Source: Prorocentrum cordatum (lineage: Eukaryota > Sar > Dinophyceae > Prorocentrales > Prorocentraceae). From it: a DNA stretch of 64,000 nucleotides. The first letter of the stretch is position 1, and each line of letters opens with the position of its first letter. Below are positions 30,270 to 40,929 of this stretch, piece after piece. The stretch covers positions 17,501 through 81,500 of the forward strand of contig CAUYUJ010000838.1 in assembly GCA_963575745.1 (NCBI GenBank). The letters are read 5' to 3'. The position numbers were made by a program, and so were the translations under genes. The notes beneath the pieces are model-generated. The model had not been told where the DNA came from. It worked only from the letters and a program-made list of their open reading frames with translations, and ran no database searches.

Positions 30270-30536
30270 GATGAAGTGAGAGCCTTCGAGCGGGTATTAA
30301 TGTATAGTGTTGGTCCAGCCATGCTCTTCAACAGCAAGCGTGCTTCCATAGCTTTTCGGGCCCACATTTCCCTTGATGAATCGGATGAGGTCAAATACAA
30401 AGGAGACCCTCGGCCGAGGGAGTTTAATTGGAAGCATGCTGCGACACGTCTGAACTGTGATCGACAGGAGATATGGCTTTGGTCATTTCGTGGTCTGTTG
30501 AAAAAAGGAGTTGATTATCGAGATAATCGTGAGTGA
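30183..30536 (+). CDS. Small ORF across the A2-B2 junction, unrecognised
   Basis: A 117-codon frame reads through all of A2 and into B2 without a stop, with a protein-like composition (RVLMYSVGPAMLFNSKRAS, then FNWKHAATRLNCDRQEIWLW). The B part is also open in B1 (frame of 29773-30090), where a different 5' part is joined to it. Among the few differences between the copies is one silent (Asp GAC/GAT) and one Val/Ala change. This may be a real product of the repeat unit or simply an open stretch. No domain is recognised. Confidence 0.3.
   Translation: MPLTAVGAVWGSGGWVSRGFRNSMRFVHYDEVRAFERVLMYSVGPAMLFNSKRASIAFRAHISLDESDEVKYKGDPRPREFNWKHAATRLNCDRQEIWLWSFRGLLKKGVDYRDNRE
30267..30360 (+). repeat. 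Split direct repeat A2
   Basis: This 94-bp copy of A1 is joined to the end of B1 through a shared TAT and separated from B2 by cccac (30361-30365). Confidence 0.9.
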
Positions 30537-30729
30537 CGCTTGCTGTTGTTTCCTATTCTGCACAGGCTTCGCCTTGGCTTCGCCTTGCACGGCCCTACCT
30601 TAGGCGTTGCCTACTCGTCGTCCCTAGCTTTCCCTTCCTTGTTGCCCCTACCGGCCCCCGTGGGTCGGTGTGGGGGTTGGGTGGGTGGGTTTTCCAGAGG
30701 CTTTAGGACTAATGCGTTTTGTACATTAT
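30366..30729 (+). repeat. Split direct repeat B2, right end of the element
   Basis: This second copy of B ends in gtacattat exactly as B1 does. Beyond 30729 the sequence turns into TA repeat, marking the element boundary. Confidence 0.9.
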
Positions 30730-30837
30730 TATGAATAGATATAATATATATAATATATATATATATATATATTATATAGTATCTCATCATCCTTCGTTCT
30801 GTCGATGTGAATACAGACAATATATATATATCTATTA

Positions 30838-30886
<49 letters not shown>

Positions 30887-31119
30887 TTATTATATATATA
30901 TATCTATATATATATATATATATATATTATACTATATATATATATCATATATATATATATATATATATATTAACCACACAGAATTCACACACACACACAC
31001 CATATATCTATATATATATGATATATATATGATATAATATATATATATATAAGACATAACATGCATTTACATTTGTACATACTTACATACATACACAACA
31101 CACAGTTGACACACAGACA

Positions 31120-31150
<31 letters not shown>

Positions 31151-31370
31151 ACACACACACACACACACACCACACACAACACACACATATATATATAGAT
31201 AATATATATAATATATATATTATATAAACACCAACACACGCCACAACACAACACATCCCACGACACACATACACACCACACACTATATATAGATTATCAT
31301 ATATATATAATAATAGATATATATAATATTATATATATATATATATATATCAGTATTATATAGTATGTGT
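30730..31370. repeat. (TA)n and (CA)n microsatellite cluster
   Basis: Long TA/ATAT tracts alternate with CACA blocks (30977-31000, 31095-31290). With the TA tract at 22350-22389 it forms the two sides of the retrotransposon insertion site. Confidence 0.9.
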
Positions 31371-33720
31371 GTGGTTGTGTTTTTATGAGTATGGTTTCGT
31401 TCGGTCGAAGTTCGCGCTGTCCGCGTTATTATATGTTTCGTTGCAGTGTTTTTTAATCATAATTCATTCTCGAGTGCTATTATTGATTGTATTTGTGTTT
31501 GAAGAGTATTCTAATGTGGGTTACGCTTAGTTATTTATATCTACAGTTTATAAAGCATCAGATACGCCGAGATGTATTTGAATTCAAACGTATTGAGAAT
31601 AATTCAGTTTGATCAGTGACCTAGAAAATGTATAGAATTTTCAGAGTAGTACATACAAATTTATATGGTTTATTATTTTTTTTATACAGAACCATTATTT
31701 TAAGAACAGGTTTCTGAGTGTTTCGATTCGTATATTCATGTAGGCATAGTTCGAATAGTGTGTTTATCCGTCCAATACGATTCGAATCATATTGAAAATG
31801 TTATTACGAACAAAATAAATAAGAACATAGAGAGGTATGTGTGTATTTAGATTATGTGTTGTTCCTATTTGTCAAGAATCGATCCGAAAAAAAAGAAAAT
31901 GGAGGGAGTTGTTTGCATTCATATATTATTTCTATTAAGAAAAAAAATGGTTCATATAAAATGAACGAATGTAAATAAAAAAGGATCAATTTCTCAATGT
32001 TTCATATTTTAGTCTGTAGTGTAATTTAGGAGGTGACAGTCTAAGGTCGTGCAGGGTATATCGAATCCAGATGTTTTCGTATGTAAATGTTTCAATACCA
32101 GCAACAGTGTTATAAATAAAAAAAAAATATTCGAAACCGTAATTTTAAATTTCAGTGAGAATTGTAAGAATAGTTTAAGAAATTAAAATAAATTATTTTA
32201 TCGAATCAGTTCTATAATATTGGGCATAACCAATGTGAGTTTATATTCTATATTATTGAATGGTTGTTTATTTCAGAAATATAAAGAGATTCAGAAGAAG
32301 TTGAGTGATTTGTGATTAAGTTCGATGTTTGTGATATTAACACGCATAATTCCAAAAGAAAAATGAATCATATTACAGTTGTTTTGCAATATAGAAGTAT
32401 GTATTCCGTATGTTATATTTAGTTTGTATGAATACATATTCATGTATAACATCGAATATTTGAGTTACGAAATAGTTTCGATTATGTCGAAAGATTCAGT
32501 TGTAAAATATTCCAGACGCGGTTAACGTCGAATTCTAATAATTAGATCTAAGATAATTTCCAATGGTTCTTAATTCGGAACGTTTAGTTAAGTATGTAAA
32601 TAGTATTTGTGTTGAAACAAGCAGTACGTTTGAATTGTTAGCATTCTAGAATTTTTGGATTTACCGAGAATAGGAACACATATTATGTGTTGATTTGTGA
32701 TTCGAGTTTCGTGGATATAAACAATTTTCATATTTGATTGTTTAGTGGTTTGTTGTTGTAGATATTATTACCATTATGTTTTTTTTTTTACAATTCTTGT
32801 GTGTTAGTGTTGATATAGACGTTGTTATTTTGAATATTTCTTGGTCATCCCGATTAATCTAGAGAACTATTTTTGTTGTTTCCAACGATGCAGAAGCATG
32901 TCTCGCGAGTTACAATCCCAGTGCAGGTTTGGCACAATTCTTTCTTTAGCCAGTGCATGAAAGCCGTTGTTCGTTGGCATGTTTCAAGTGTTGTAGGATA
33001 TAGTTTCGGCGGTGCATTTTTTTTTCATATAGTTTAGGCATGGAAGGTTTCATTCAAATTGTTCAAGCAGTGATTTTTTGCTTGGTCAGACAACATTTTT
33101 GTTCGTGTTCAAAACTGTTTTGTTTTTTTTTTTGTTGTATTCGTTATTTCCATTTCCAGATTCGCAGTTTGGTTTTGCATCACATTTCTTTTGTACAAGA
33201 AGAAGGCGACATGATCGAGAAAGAAATTCATTCAGTTTCACAATTGTGTAAGTGTGTTCAGCGTATTTTCTTCTTTTTCTTTTCGCGTTTCTCGGTCGTT
33301 TTTGACTGGATCATTTGAATTCACGTACAATCCAGGCCATGGAGCCATCGATGCGATATTTTCATGTGTTTTACATTTGTTTCTTTCTCATTTCTAGCCG
33401 TTGCCGTATAGGTTTGTGTTGTTGAGATGTGGCCGGCGCCTTCCAGAGCGAATTCCGAACGTTTTGTGTGAAAGTTAGGTGTGTTTGGTTTTCCAATTCG
33501 TTTATGTAATGTTTTGGCTGCTTAGTTGGAGGTTGCTTGCGTCATTGTCGCAGGTGTATGTTCCAGAATTATTGAAATCATCGACATGATTGAAATTCAT
33601 TTATCAGTGACGTTCGTGAGGCCATCGTCAGAATGTTGTCTCAAGAAATGATGCATGCTGATTTTCGTTTTTTTTTTTCTGTCATTTTCGATTGATGTGT
33701 TTACGTTCCAGTAGTGTCGG
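31371..33720. other. AT-rich island without genes
   Basis: About 2.3 kb are distinctly AT-rich compared with the rest of the window and contain no frame with a recognisable domain; the one frame near 33040-33318 is Phe-rich and low complexity. T- and A-runs are frequent. GC content rises again gradually towards 33.7 kb. Confidence 0.6.
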
Positions 33721-33844
33721 AGCTGCAGCCGTGGCAGTGGCAGTGGCCGTGGCAGTGGTTTTGCAGATAGTCTGGCCGGCCGGCAGAAAGCAATTTCAAA
33801 ATGGATTCGTGAACTTTTACCTGGTTTTCCAGTTGGCTGACGAA

Positions 33845-34390
33845 TAGATGTTCAGACCCAGCTTTGATGAATTCCGGCGTTTAGATTTTTTATTTAAGCT
33901 TGCGCGCCTGACGATTCCCTTCGGATTCTTGTGGCGACTAGCTCTATAGCTCATCTGCAGCTCGAGTTGAATGAAGAATAGTTGTTCAGCCCCCAGCGGT
34001 GATAGCAGACCAAGTTCAGGCGTCTAGCGCCTTTATTCAAATTAGCGCGCAAGATAATTTCCTTCCGATTGATGTGTTGGACAGTTCTGAATCTCATTTG
34101 CAGCTCGAGATAAGGCAGAAAATTGTCGCCTTCTCTTGCAAATTAGCAGAGTACGGATCGGTTTCGGAGCCAGCTTTGATAGAATACCGAGTTCAGGCGT
34201 CTAGATATTTAAAGTAGCGCGCTTGATGATTTCCTTCTAGCTCATTTGCAGCTCGAGTTCAGTCAAGAAATTCATCACCATTTCCAAAAAAATGAGTGCG
34301 AATATTTTTGCGGACCTAGCTCTGGCAGCAGACCGAGTTCAGACATCTAGCTGCTCAAGACTTTCGCGCCTGACGATTCTAGACGTGCCT
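33845..34390 (+). repeat. Degenerate tandem repeat, about four units of 110-170 bp
   Basis: Shared pieces recur in the same order: agctttgat(a)gaatnccg, ttcaggcgtctag, gcgcgcctgacgatt with ttcctt, and agctcatttgcagctcgag. Copies begin near 33850, 33990, 34165 and 34310, diverged from one another. Confidence 0.65.
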
Positions 34391-36321
34391 AGGCGATACC
34401 GCGCGGATTCAGAGTTGATGGGGTTTTTCATGGCGTAGTTTTGAGTTTTTTGAATGCGGGACATCATCTAGCCCACGCTACCCCTTCCGTTTTTTTCCTG
34501 GTCCATGCCGTTTTAACTTAAACATCCAGCCCTTGGATGCTCTGCTGTCATTAAACCTTGCACCTTTGGCGGTCAGAAGAGACATTGCCGTGCTTGTCAT
34601 CCACAGGACTATGCTGTGCGTGGGTCCTCCGTCGTCTTCCGCTTCAGAGCTCAGCAATCGGCATGGTTCGTATTTACCCTGCTCCTGGATTTTATTGTCA
34701 TGGCGGAGTCAGTGAGCGATTGTCAATCCCCTTTATCGGCCTTGCTCAAAGACGTCGCGCCGCGTTCTCCCGTCTGGCCATCGCTTTTTTTTTTCCGACC
34801 AGAGTGCCGCTCGTGCACCGCCCTCTGAGACGTTGCCGTGACTGGCGCGGCTGATCCTTTTTCCTTCTCGTTCTCCCCCCCCTCCCTCTTCCATCCTCTC
34901 CTTTCCTTTCTTTTCGCTCCGCCGTCCCGCCGCCTCCGCCGCTCGTCCGTCGTCGCCGGGTCCTTCCTCCTTTTTCTTTTGTCTTTTCTCCCCCGGCCGC
35001 CGGGCATGGAGTGCGCAGTGCGCGCTTGCGCGTTGCCGCCGCTGAGGCTTGGGCCTCCCCGCTCGCCTCCTTTTGTTTTCTCTCTCTCACCTCGTCGTCG
35101 GCCGTCTGCTGCTGCTGTCTCCCTCCTCCCCTCTTCCTCCCCACTCCCCACTCCCCTCTCCCCTTTTCCTTTCGTTTTCTCCCGTGTTCTTCTTATATTT
35201 TGAAGAGATGAACTTCCTTGTTCTGGCGAGCTCAGAGAACATATTTTGCAGATTCTAAGTTCGTACTTCTTTTCGTGCTTGTCTCCTCTCTTCCCTGGCC
35301 TTCCTTTTTCCTGCATGTCGCGCTATTTCGGTTCGCTGAGTTGTTTTTCATTTAGTATGCTTCGTCGCCGTGGTCTTGCTGGGCGTCGGGTGCAGCGTGA
35401 TTGAGTTTTTTCTTTGATTTTTATTGCGCTTTCCACTGGGGCCGGTCTTGCCTGGCCTCCACAGGTTTCCAGTGTAATTGCGAGAGCACATCGTTGCAGA
35501 GAGGTGCAGCGGAAAAAAAATTGGCTTCTGGGGCTTCTGTTTTGTTGGTTTTCGCGTTCAGGGTTCTGTTGGCTGTCAATGTTGCCCCGGCTCGACGTCG
35601 GTGGCCCCGGGGCCCAGACAGACGGCGGGGTTCTCGTTCATGAAGTTGGCGACCGCGGCGACGCTGGAATTTTCTCCCTTGCGCACTTCGCTGAATAATC
35701 ATCTGCGCGAAACCTCAGTGTCATTTGAACAGGCAGAATGAGCGAGAGAAGCCATTGGCGACATTTATTAGCGCTAGATTTCTGCATCGTACGGCAATGT
35801 TACGGGGCCATGCGGCAGAATATGCTTCCAATGCGAGGGGGGGCGGGAAGGGAGAGGGAGGAAGAAAGGGGAGGGGGGTGGAGGGGGGGCAACGATGGGG
35901 GCAGAGCGAGCGCCCAGGGAAGAAGCGAGCAGAAGAGGAGAGGGGGGCGCCAGATGCTCCTGGCGAGAGAATCGCCTGTGGACCGACCGCTGCTCAGAAT
36001 TCACACTGGGAAGGGGCCGGGCTTGTTTGTCTCGCTCTGCGATCGTGCCGACGCCCTCAATCCAGATTGGCCTGCTCGTCTGGCGCGACTCTTTCTTGTA
36101 GATCTTGGTGATGCTTAATGGTCGCAGCGTTGGTCGCTCGCCGTCGAGGCGGGCGCGCTGGCGCCGACTGAGCCTGCGCCCAGTCCTTCTGAGCGCTCGC
36201 AAGCCCAGCCGGCAGCGCCGCAGCTGCTCGGCCGGCCATCAGCTGCATGGGCGCCAGCATCGCCCCAGCAACGCCTACCAGCGAGTGCAGCTGATGCAAG
36301 GGCGCTCGCCCAGAGTGCTCC
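34391..36321. other. No supported gene; pyrimidine-rich tract at 34850-35200
   Basis: A long CT-rich tract keeps several frames open on both strands (Ser/Pro/Leu-rich or Arg/Glu/Lys-rich). 35820-35960 is G-rich. No domain seen. Confidence 0.45.
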
Positions 36322-36861
36322 ATGTGCCCGAATCAGAGGGCCAGCGAGGAGCAGGGCTTCGACTTCTCGAAGCGCGGCGGCGTCCCATGCAGGTGCAGGT
36401 GCCGGGCGAGCGGGGGCGTCGGGCGCTTCAGCCGCCGCCTCTCGCCCTGCTACGCAAGGGGGGTTGCGAGGGGGGAGCTTTTGAAGAAGAAGAATAAAGA
36501 GGAGAAGATAAGTATAAGAGGGGAGAGAAGTGAGCTGGCAAAGGCCGCGGGGGCAGGGCCAATCCGAAGGGTGGCCGCGGCGGCGGCCGCGCCCGCGTGC
36601 TCGATTTCGACGGCGGCCGCGCCGCCGACCAGCAGGAGCGTTCGACTCGACTTGCGGAGGCCGCCGCTGGCGCGCGGCTGGCTGGTGCGCGCCGTCGGCC
36701 AGTTGCGGTATTATTTCCTCGCGTTCACCGTGTTCCTGATGGGCGTCCAGGCGCTGTCAGCCGCGGTTGCCGTCGTCGCATTCGATTCCGAGGCCCTTAT
36801 GCATAGTGCAAATTCTCCATTGATGGCTGCAGCTGTCAATCGCGCGGGGTGGGCGCGCTGA
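36322..36861 (+). pseudogene. Possible gag remnant upstream of the Ty3-like pol
   Basis: The 179-codon frame has a Cys-containing start (CSMCPNQ, CRCRCR), a charged Lys/Glu stretch, an Ala-rich region and a hydrophobic segment (YYFLAFTVFLMGVQALSAAVAVVAF) near its end. It lies directly before the protease-like frame of a dead pol, so it may come from the same element. Only position and weak composition support this. Confidence 0.25.
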
Positions 36862-36876
36862 ACTCTTCGTCGCATT

Positions 36877-37900
36877 GTGTTGAACGTCTCTGGCGGCTAC
36901 GTGTGCAGGGGTTTAGCGTGGGTCGGAGTCGCGCGCGCCGGGGCCGTCTTCGACGCAGGTTCGACTCGTAACTCCATTGGCCGCGGCTTCCTCAAAGCGC
37001 TGCTCAGGGGGTCGAAGACGGCCGACTTCGCCAAGGGCATGGGGCAGATCCAGCCGATGATTTGCAAGGCCTCGGAGAAGAGCCACGCGGTGACTGTCGA
37101 CCGGGCGGCGACGGTGGAGGTCAGTTGTCGCGAGGATGGCGCGGCGAAGGCCGAGGCGATTTTTTGATCAGGTTCTCTGCCGTGAAGGACTGCCCGAAGG
37201 GCCTGCAGATTGGGAAGCCAACCGTAGACCGGTGCGGCTTTGTCTCGGACATGGGCCAGATCGAGCTTCGTTTGCTCGGACTTTTCTTCCCGACGGCCCT
37301 CCCAGGCGAGAGCGGCGACCCCGCCGCGCGCGCCCTCCTGCGCGTCTCGGACCGCGACGTTTTGGAGACGCCACCTGGCCGGAGCATCTTCAAAACTATC
37401 ACTATGCGTGCGCCCCCAGAGGCGAGGTCGGGGAACCTCTGGATCGAACCTGGCCCTGACGTTCCCGATGGCATCCGGGTGATCGAGGGCCCCGTGGCGG
37501 TCGAGGACGGCTCGTTCAATGTGGGTCTGATCGCGCACGAGCGCGTTCATTTAGCACGTGGAATTCGCCTTCTCCGTGCTCGCCAGGCATCGCAGCGCGA
37601 CGTCGAGGTTTTGACGGCTCTTGGTAAGGAGGAGTTCAGGAGCGCTGCCGAGATTTATCAGATGCGCCAGGCTCGGCATCGGGCTTGCCGGGAGTACGAC
37701 GGGCAACGCGGCAGCTCAGTTCGGAGAGGCCCTGCTGCTGGTTCGACGGAGGCCGAGTTCTTCAGGACGTCCTACAAGACGCGCGGGAAGACGGCTCGCC
37801 GCGAGGAGCTCTTCCCTGACCTCGCGAAGGAATTTTGGGGGGGCAGGGGGAAGCGCCGGGCTGGGGTGCAGTTGCCTGGCCGAGAGTCGCCGGCTTGCTA
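36877..37900 (+). pseudogene. Retropepsin-like protease remnant of a Ty3/gypsy-like element
   Basis: In the first frame the protease active-site pattern is altered: FDAGSTRNSI instead of the usual DTGAxxS, near 36945. After a one-base frame change at the T6 run (37160-37165) the second frame continues with LQIGKPTVDRCGFVSDMGQIEL, the typical end of a retropepsin. It then has WIEPGPDVPDGIRVIEGPVAVEDG, matching the linker that follows the protease in Ty3/gypsy pol. A second one-base change falls at the G7 run near 37837-37843, after which the RT continues in a third frame. Confidence 0.6.
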
Positions 37901-38911
37901 GGGCGAGGGCGAGGCCCCCAGCTCGCGCGGAAGCTGCGCCAGAGGTTCCCGACGAAGGTCGCGCGGGTTTTCGCTGCGTGCCTATGGTTGCTTGGCTGCA
38001 ACCCGCCGCGAGGCCAGGACTTCGTGGCCGACGTTAAGCTGTTCGCTGATGCTGCGCCCAAAGTGGCGAAGCCGTTCCCCCCGAGCAAGTTCGACGACCT
38101 GCGTCTTCGCTGCCGCGAGGACTTGGAGGTTGAAGAGGGCAGGGCTCTCTGGCCTCTTCCTGGCGAGCGGTCTGAGTGGGGCTCCCCGTCGTGCGTGGTC
38201 GACCAGGACAACGCAGGCTTGCTGGGTCTACCAGTGCGAGATGACCCGAACAGCTGCACCGGGGAGGAGGCGTGGCCAAGTTTACGATATGATGAATGTT
38301 TGCAGCGTGCCCACAATGTTGCCTTGCACACGCAGCTCGACTGCATCTGGGGTTTCACCCAGATAGCTTGCTCCAGAGGCTCAGCGGGCTTTCGCGCAGG
38401 TCACGAAGCGCGGGATGTCGCGCCCGTTCGTGCTCCTTTCTGCGCGAAGCAGGGCCCGGCGATCTTCCAGAAGCTCATGAACTGAACGTTTGGCGATGTG
38501 CGTGGGCCCAGAGACGAGGACGTCCATGTGGTTTTCATGGGCGACTGTGCGCTCTCTATCGAGGCCTACGACAACGACGCCGACGACGACGTGGTGGATT
38601 GGCACGTTGAGCATTGCGTCCGCTTCCTGTCGACAGCCCGCGAGAATATCATCCAGTTCAAGCTGGCGAAGAGCAAGGTCGCCCGCGAGTTCATTCACCT
38701 CTTGGGCTTCAAACTCGGTCGAGGTCTTCGCTGCGCGGACCCTGGCAAGGCCGAGAAGTCCCAGAAGTGGCCGAACCCCGAGACCGTCGATGACCTTGTG
38801 AGCTTTCGCGCGTACTGCAATTTCGCGCTCGAGATCATTCGGGATGTTTCCTCAATCGAGGTCCCGCTGAAGCGCTGCATGAGGAAGGGCGCGAAGTTCG
38901 CGGATTATTAG
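37901..38911 (+). pseudogene. Ty3/gypsy-like reverse transcriptase remnant
   Basis: The frame encodes the order expected of a Ty3-type RT. A palm start (FDDLRLRCREDLEVEEGR, SEWGSPSCVV) is followed by motif A, reduced to QLDCIWGFTQIA near 38340. Motif B remains as APFCAKQGPAIFQKLMN (38430-38482), then comes an in-frame TGA at 38483. The part after it has FMGDC where YMDD is expected, then the thumb (LAKSKVAREFIHLLGFKLG; KWPNPETVDDLVSFRAYCN) as in active elements. A second in-frame stop (TAG 38909) ends it. The lost second aspartate in motif C, degraded motif A and two stops make it inactive. Confidence 0.75.
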
Positions 38912-39265
38912 AAGGGGCAGGACGCCCAGCAGGCACTCGAGAAGCTGAAGCGTTCATTGGCCCGCGAGGTTGGACTCGCTACTTTGGATTACGCGGCCGC
39001 GGCTGACCCTCAGTCTGGCCGTCCGATCGAGCTGTGCGTGATCGCCTCCAACATTGCGTGGGCGGCTATTTTGGCCCAGAGGCGCGAGATGGATGGGCCC
39101 TTGCGTCCAGTTGCCGTTGTCGGGCGGGCCTTCGACGCTACCGTGCAGGGCTCGAGCATTTTCGAGCCCGGGTTCTGTGGGCTACGTGAAGTGCTTTCGG
39201 CTACGCACCACCTGATTTTGTTTCCTTTTTTGGGGGGCGTGGAGTGCGTGACGGGCGCGTTGTGA
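38912..39265 (+). pseudogene. RNase H remnant of the same pol
   Basis: It continues in the RT frame after the TAG, with QQALEKLKRSLA, then LCVIASNIAWAAILAQR. Active Ty3-type RNase H has a TDAS motif at that point, so the catalytic Asp is replaced by Ile. PLRPVAVVGRAF and EPGFCGLREVLSATHHL follow, matching the usual spacing to the catalytic Glu. It ends in TGA at 39263. No integrase follows; the element is truncated. Confidence 0.7.
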
Positions 39266-40925
39266 TTTTCTTGGCGTGACCTTTCTTGCACACCATCCTC
39301 GCCAACCGCCGTCCTCGGCGTGTTGTTGTTATTTTCCCTCGTTCTTGATGTTTTGCTCCGCTTAAGTTGGTATTTTTGTTTCTCTCTCTCTCTCTCTTTC
39401 GCTTTATCTCTCTCTCTGTCTTTCTTTCTTTCTTTCTCTTTTTCTTTCTTTGCTGATGTTGCGAATTTACATATTTTTGTTTTGTCGCAATCATCAGACT
39501 TGTGTTTGCTGTAGGTTGTAGTCAGCTTCCTGCAGGGTTCGTGGAGTGTTTTTTTATTAGTGTTTTGGCCGTTTTTGGTTGGTCGTGTTTTTTTTATTGG
39601 CCGGGCCGCGGTCGTCCCCAGCACAGTAAGTATGCTATACCAACTGTGTCTTCCACTGTTGTTTATGCAGAGTTATTGGTACGCAGCTGCTTCTCGTCGT
39701 AGTCTTATGCCGCTGCCGTCCGAACTGTTTCGACGGGGGCCGCGGATGGCCGCCTGCGGTGGCATAGGACGAATATAGGCATTGCGAACCAAAGAACAAA
39801 ACATACTATACTCGGGGGGGGGGGTACGAAAAACAATTGTCAAGCATCATGTCCGACATTCACAGGTACTTCGGAATTGTGCCAGGCAGGAAACGCGACA
39901 GCAATCATACCTCCAAAGTGTACGAGACCCGTCAGACAGAAGAGGGGGGAGACGCACCGGGAAGGAAAAGAGAGAAATGTGGAGGGCAACGGGGGCGGAA
40001 GTGGAGGGAGGGGAAAGGGAAAGAGCGAGAGAGAAGCGGGAGGCAGGAGACGAGGAATAATGAACGGCATCACCCGCAGAATGTGTCTCGGAGTTGTCTT
40101 CTTGTGTTGAGTGTGCTGAGGGGTTGTGTTTTGGCTGCCTTTAGGTAAGTTCATCATAGTGCAAAACGGTGATATTCCGACCGAGCGAGTGGTTTCCTTC
40201 TTATTTTTGAACAGCGGAAATTCCATGTTATGCAAGGGCGACTTTTTGCATGGTCCAGGTAATCTTATAACGTGTGTTGTTTATTCGGTTTGGTCTGATG
40301 ATGTCCGTGATGGGGCCACTGGCACAGCATCATGCGGATTTTATATTGGCCATGTTATATTAACTGAAAGTGGACTGTGAGGTAACATTTGGGGGTGTAC
40401 ACTAAGCATGCTTGCGCGATTACACTTGTTGGGCGAATCGTTTGGTCAGTTATGATTTGTCTTGAGCGCATGCAGAAGAATATGCTGACGCGCAGCGCGC
40501 ATTTGAAATGATTCCATTTTCGTTACGATTGCTGAATCGGGTTCAAGATAGGACCGTTTCAGGGCATTCTCTTGACCTTTCGCGCATTGTGGGGCCACGC
40601 GCTTCTGGGAGGCTTTCATGGGTCGTGTTTGGGCGTCTCGGGGCCATCCTGGAACCATCTTGGCATGCGTTTGGGTCCGTTGGATTTGACCGGGAATGAA
40701 GCAGGAAATCAGTGCTGGTCGGTCGTCTTGGCCACCTTTTCGCTTGTGTACGTGGTGGGTCGTGAACGTCTCCCCCTAGCATACGACGCGATAGTGCCAC
40801 GCATCGCCAGACGAGAAACACATTTGTGGTGGGGGGTGGAGGATACACCAGCTGCCGTTCAAGCGCGACCACAGCACAAGCGTGTGCCATCAAATTTTGA
40901 GTGCAGCGCCGATTGCGTGGGTGAT
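39266..40925. other. No supported gene; CT-rich microsatellite at 39378-39450
   Basis: It contains a degenerate CT/TTTC tract and otherwise unique sequence. One frame at 40126-40380 follows an AG acceptor-like site but is too short to call. Confidence 0.4.
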
Positions 40926-40929
40926 GTTC

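Larger units (their letters stand above)
22390..30729 (+). mobile_element. Tyrosine-recombinase retrotransposon with split direct repeats (PAT/Ngaro-like layout), 8.34 kb
   Basis: Order: A1 (22390-22483), Gag-like ORF (22563-24007), pol with RT, methyltransferase-like segment and RNase H (24008-27556), tyrosine recombinase (27557 to about 28400), membrane ORF (28482-29657), B1 (29920-30269), A2 (30267-30360), B2 (30366-30729). A1 and A2 are both 94 bp with two differences. B1 and B2 are 350 and 364 bp with small indels. B1 and A2 meet at a shared TAT, the arrangement expected when a circular intermediate is opened by a recombinase. There is no integrase of the DDE type and no LTR pair. TA-repeat DNA flanks both ends, with no obvious target duplication, as expected for recombinase-mediated insertion. 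Intact repeats and long ORFs suggest a fairly young copy. Confidence 0.85.

Noticed and set aside
30183-30536. Repeat-junction ORF as a host gene exon
   Set aside because: Both halves belong to the element's A and B repeats, so a host exon is not needed to explain it; kept only as a low-confidence ORF.
39266-39800. Integrase expected after the Ty3-like RNase H
   Set aside because: No HHCC or DDE pattern was found in any frame; the element is truncated.
40126-40380. 84-codon frame after an AG acceptor-like site
   Set aside because: Composition is only weakly protein-like and the minus-strand frame is equally open; too little to call an exon.
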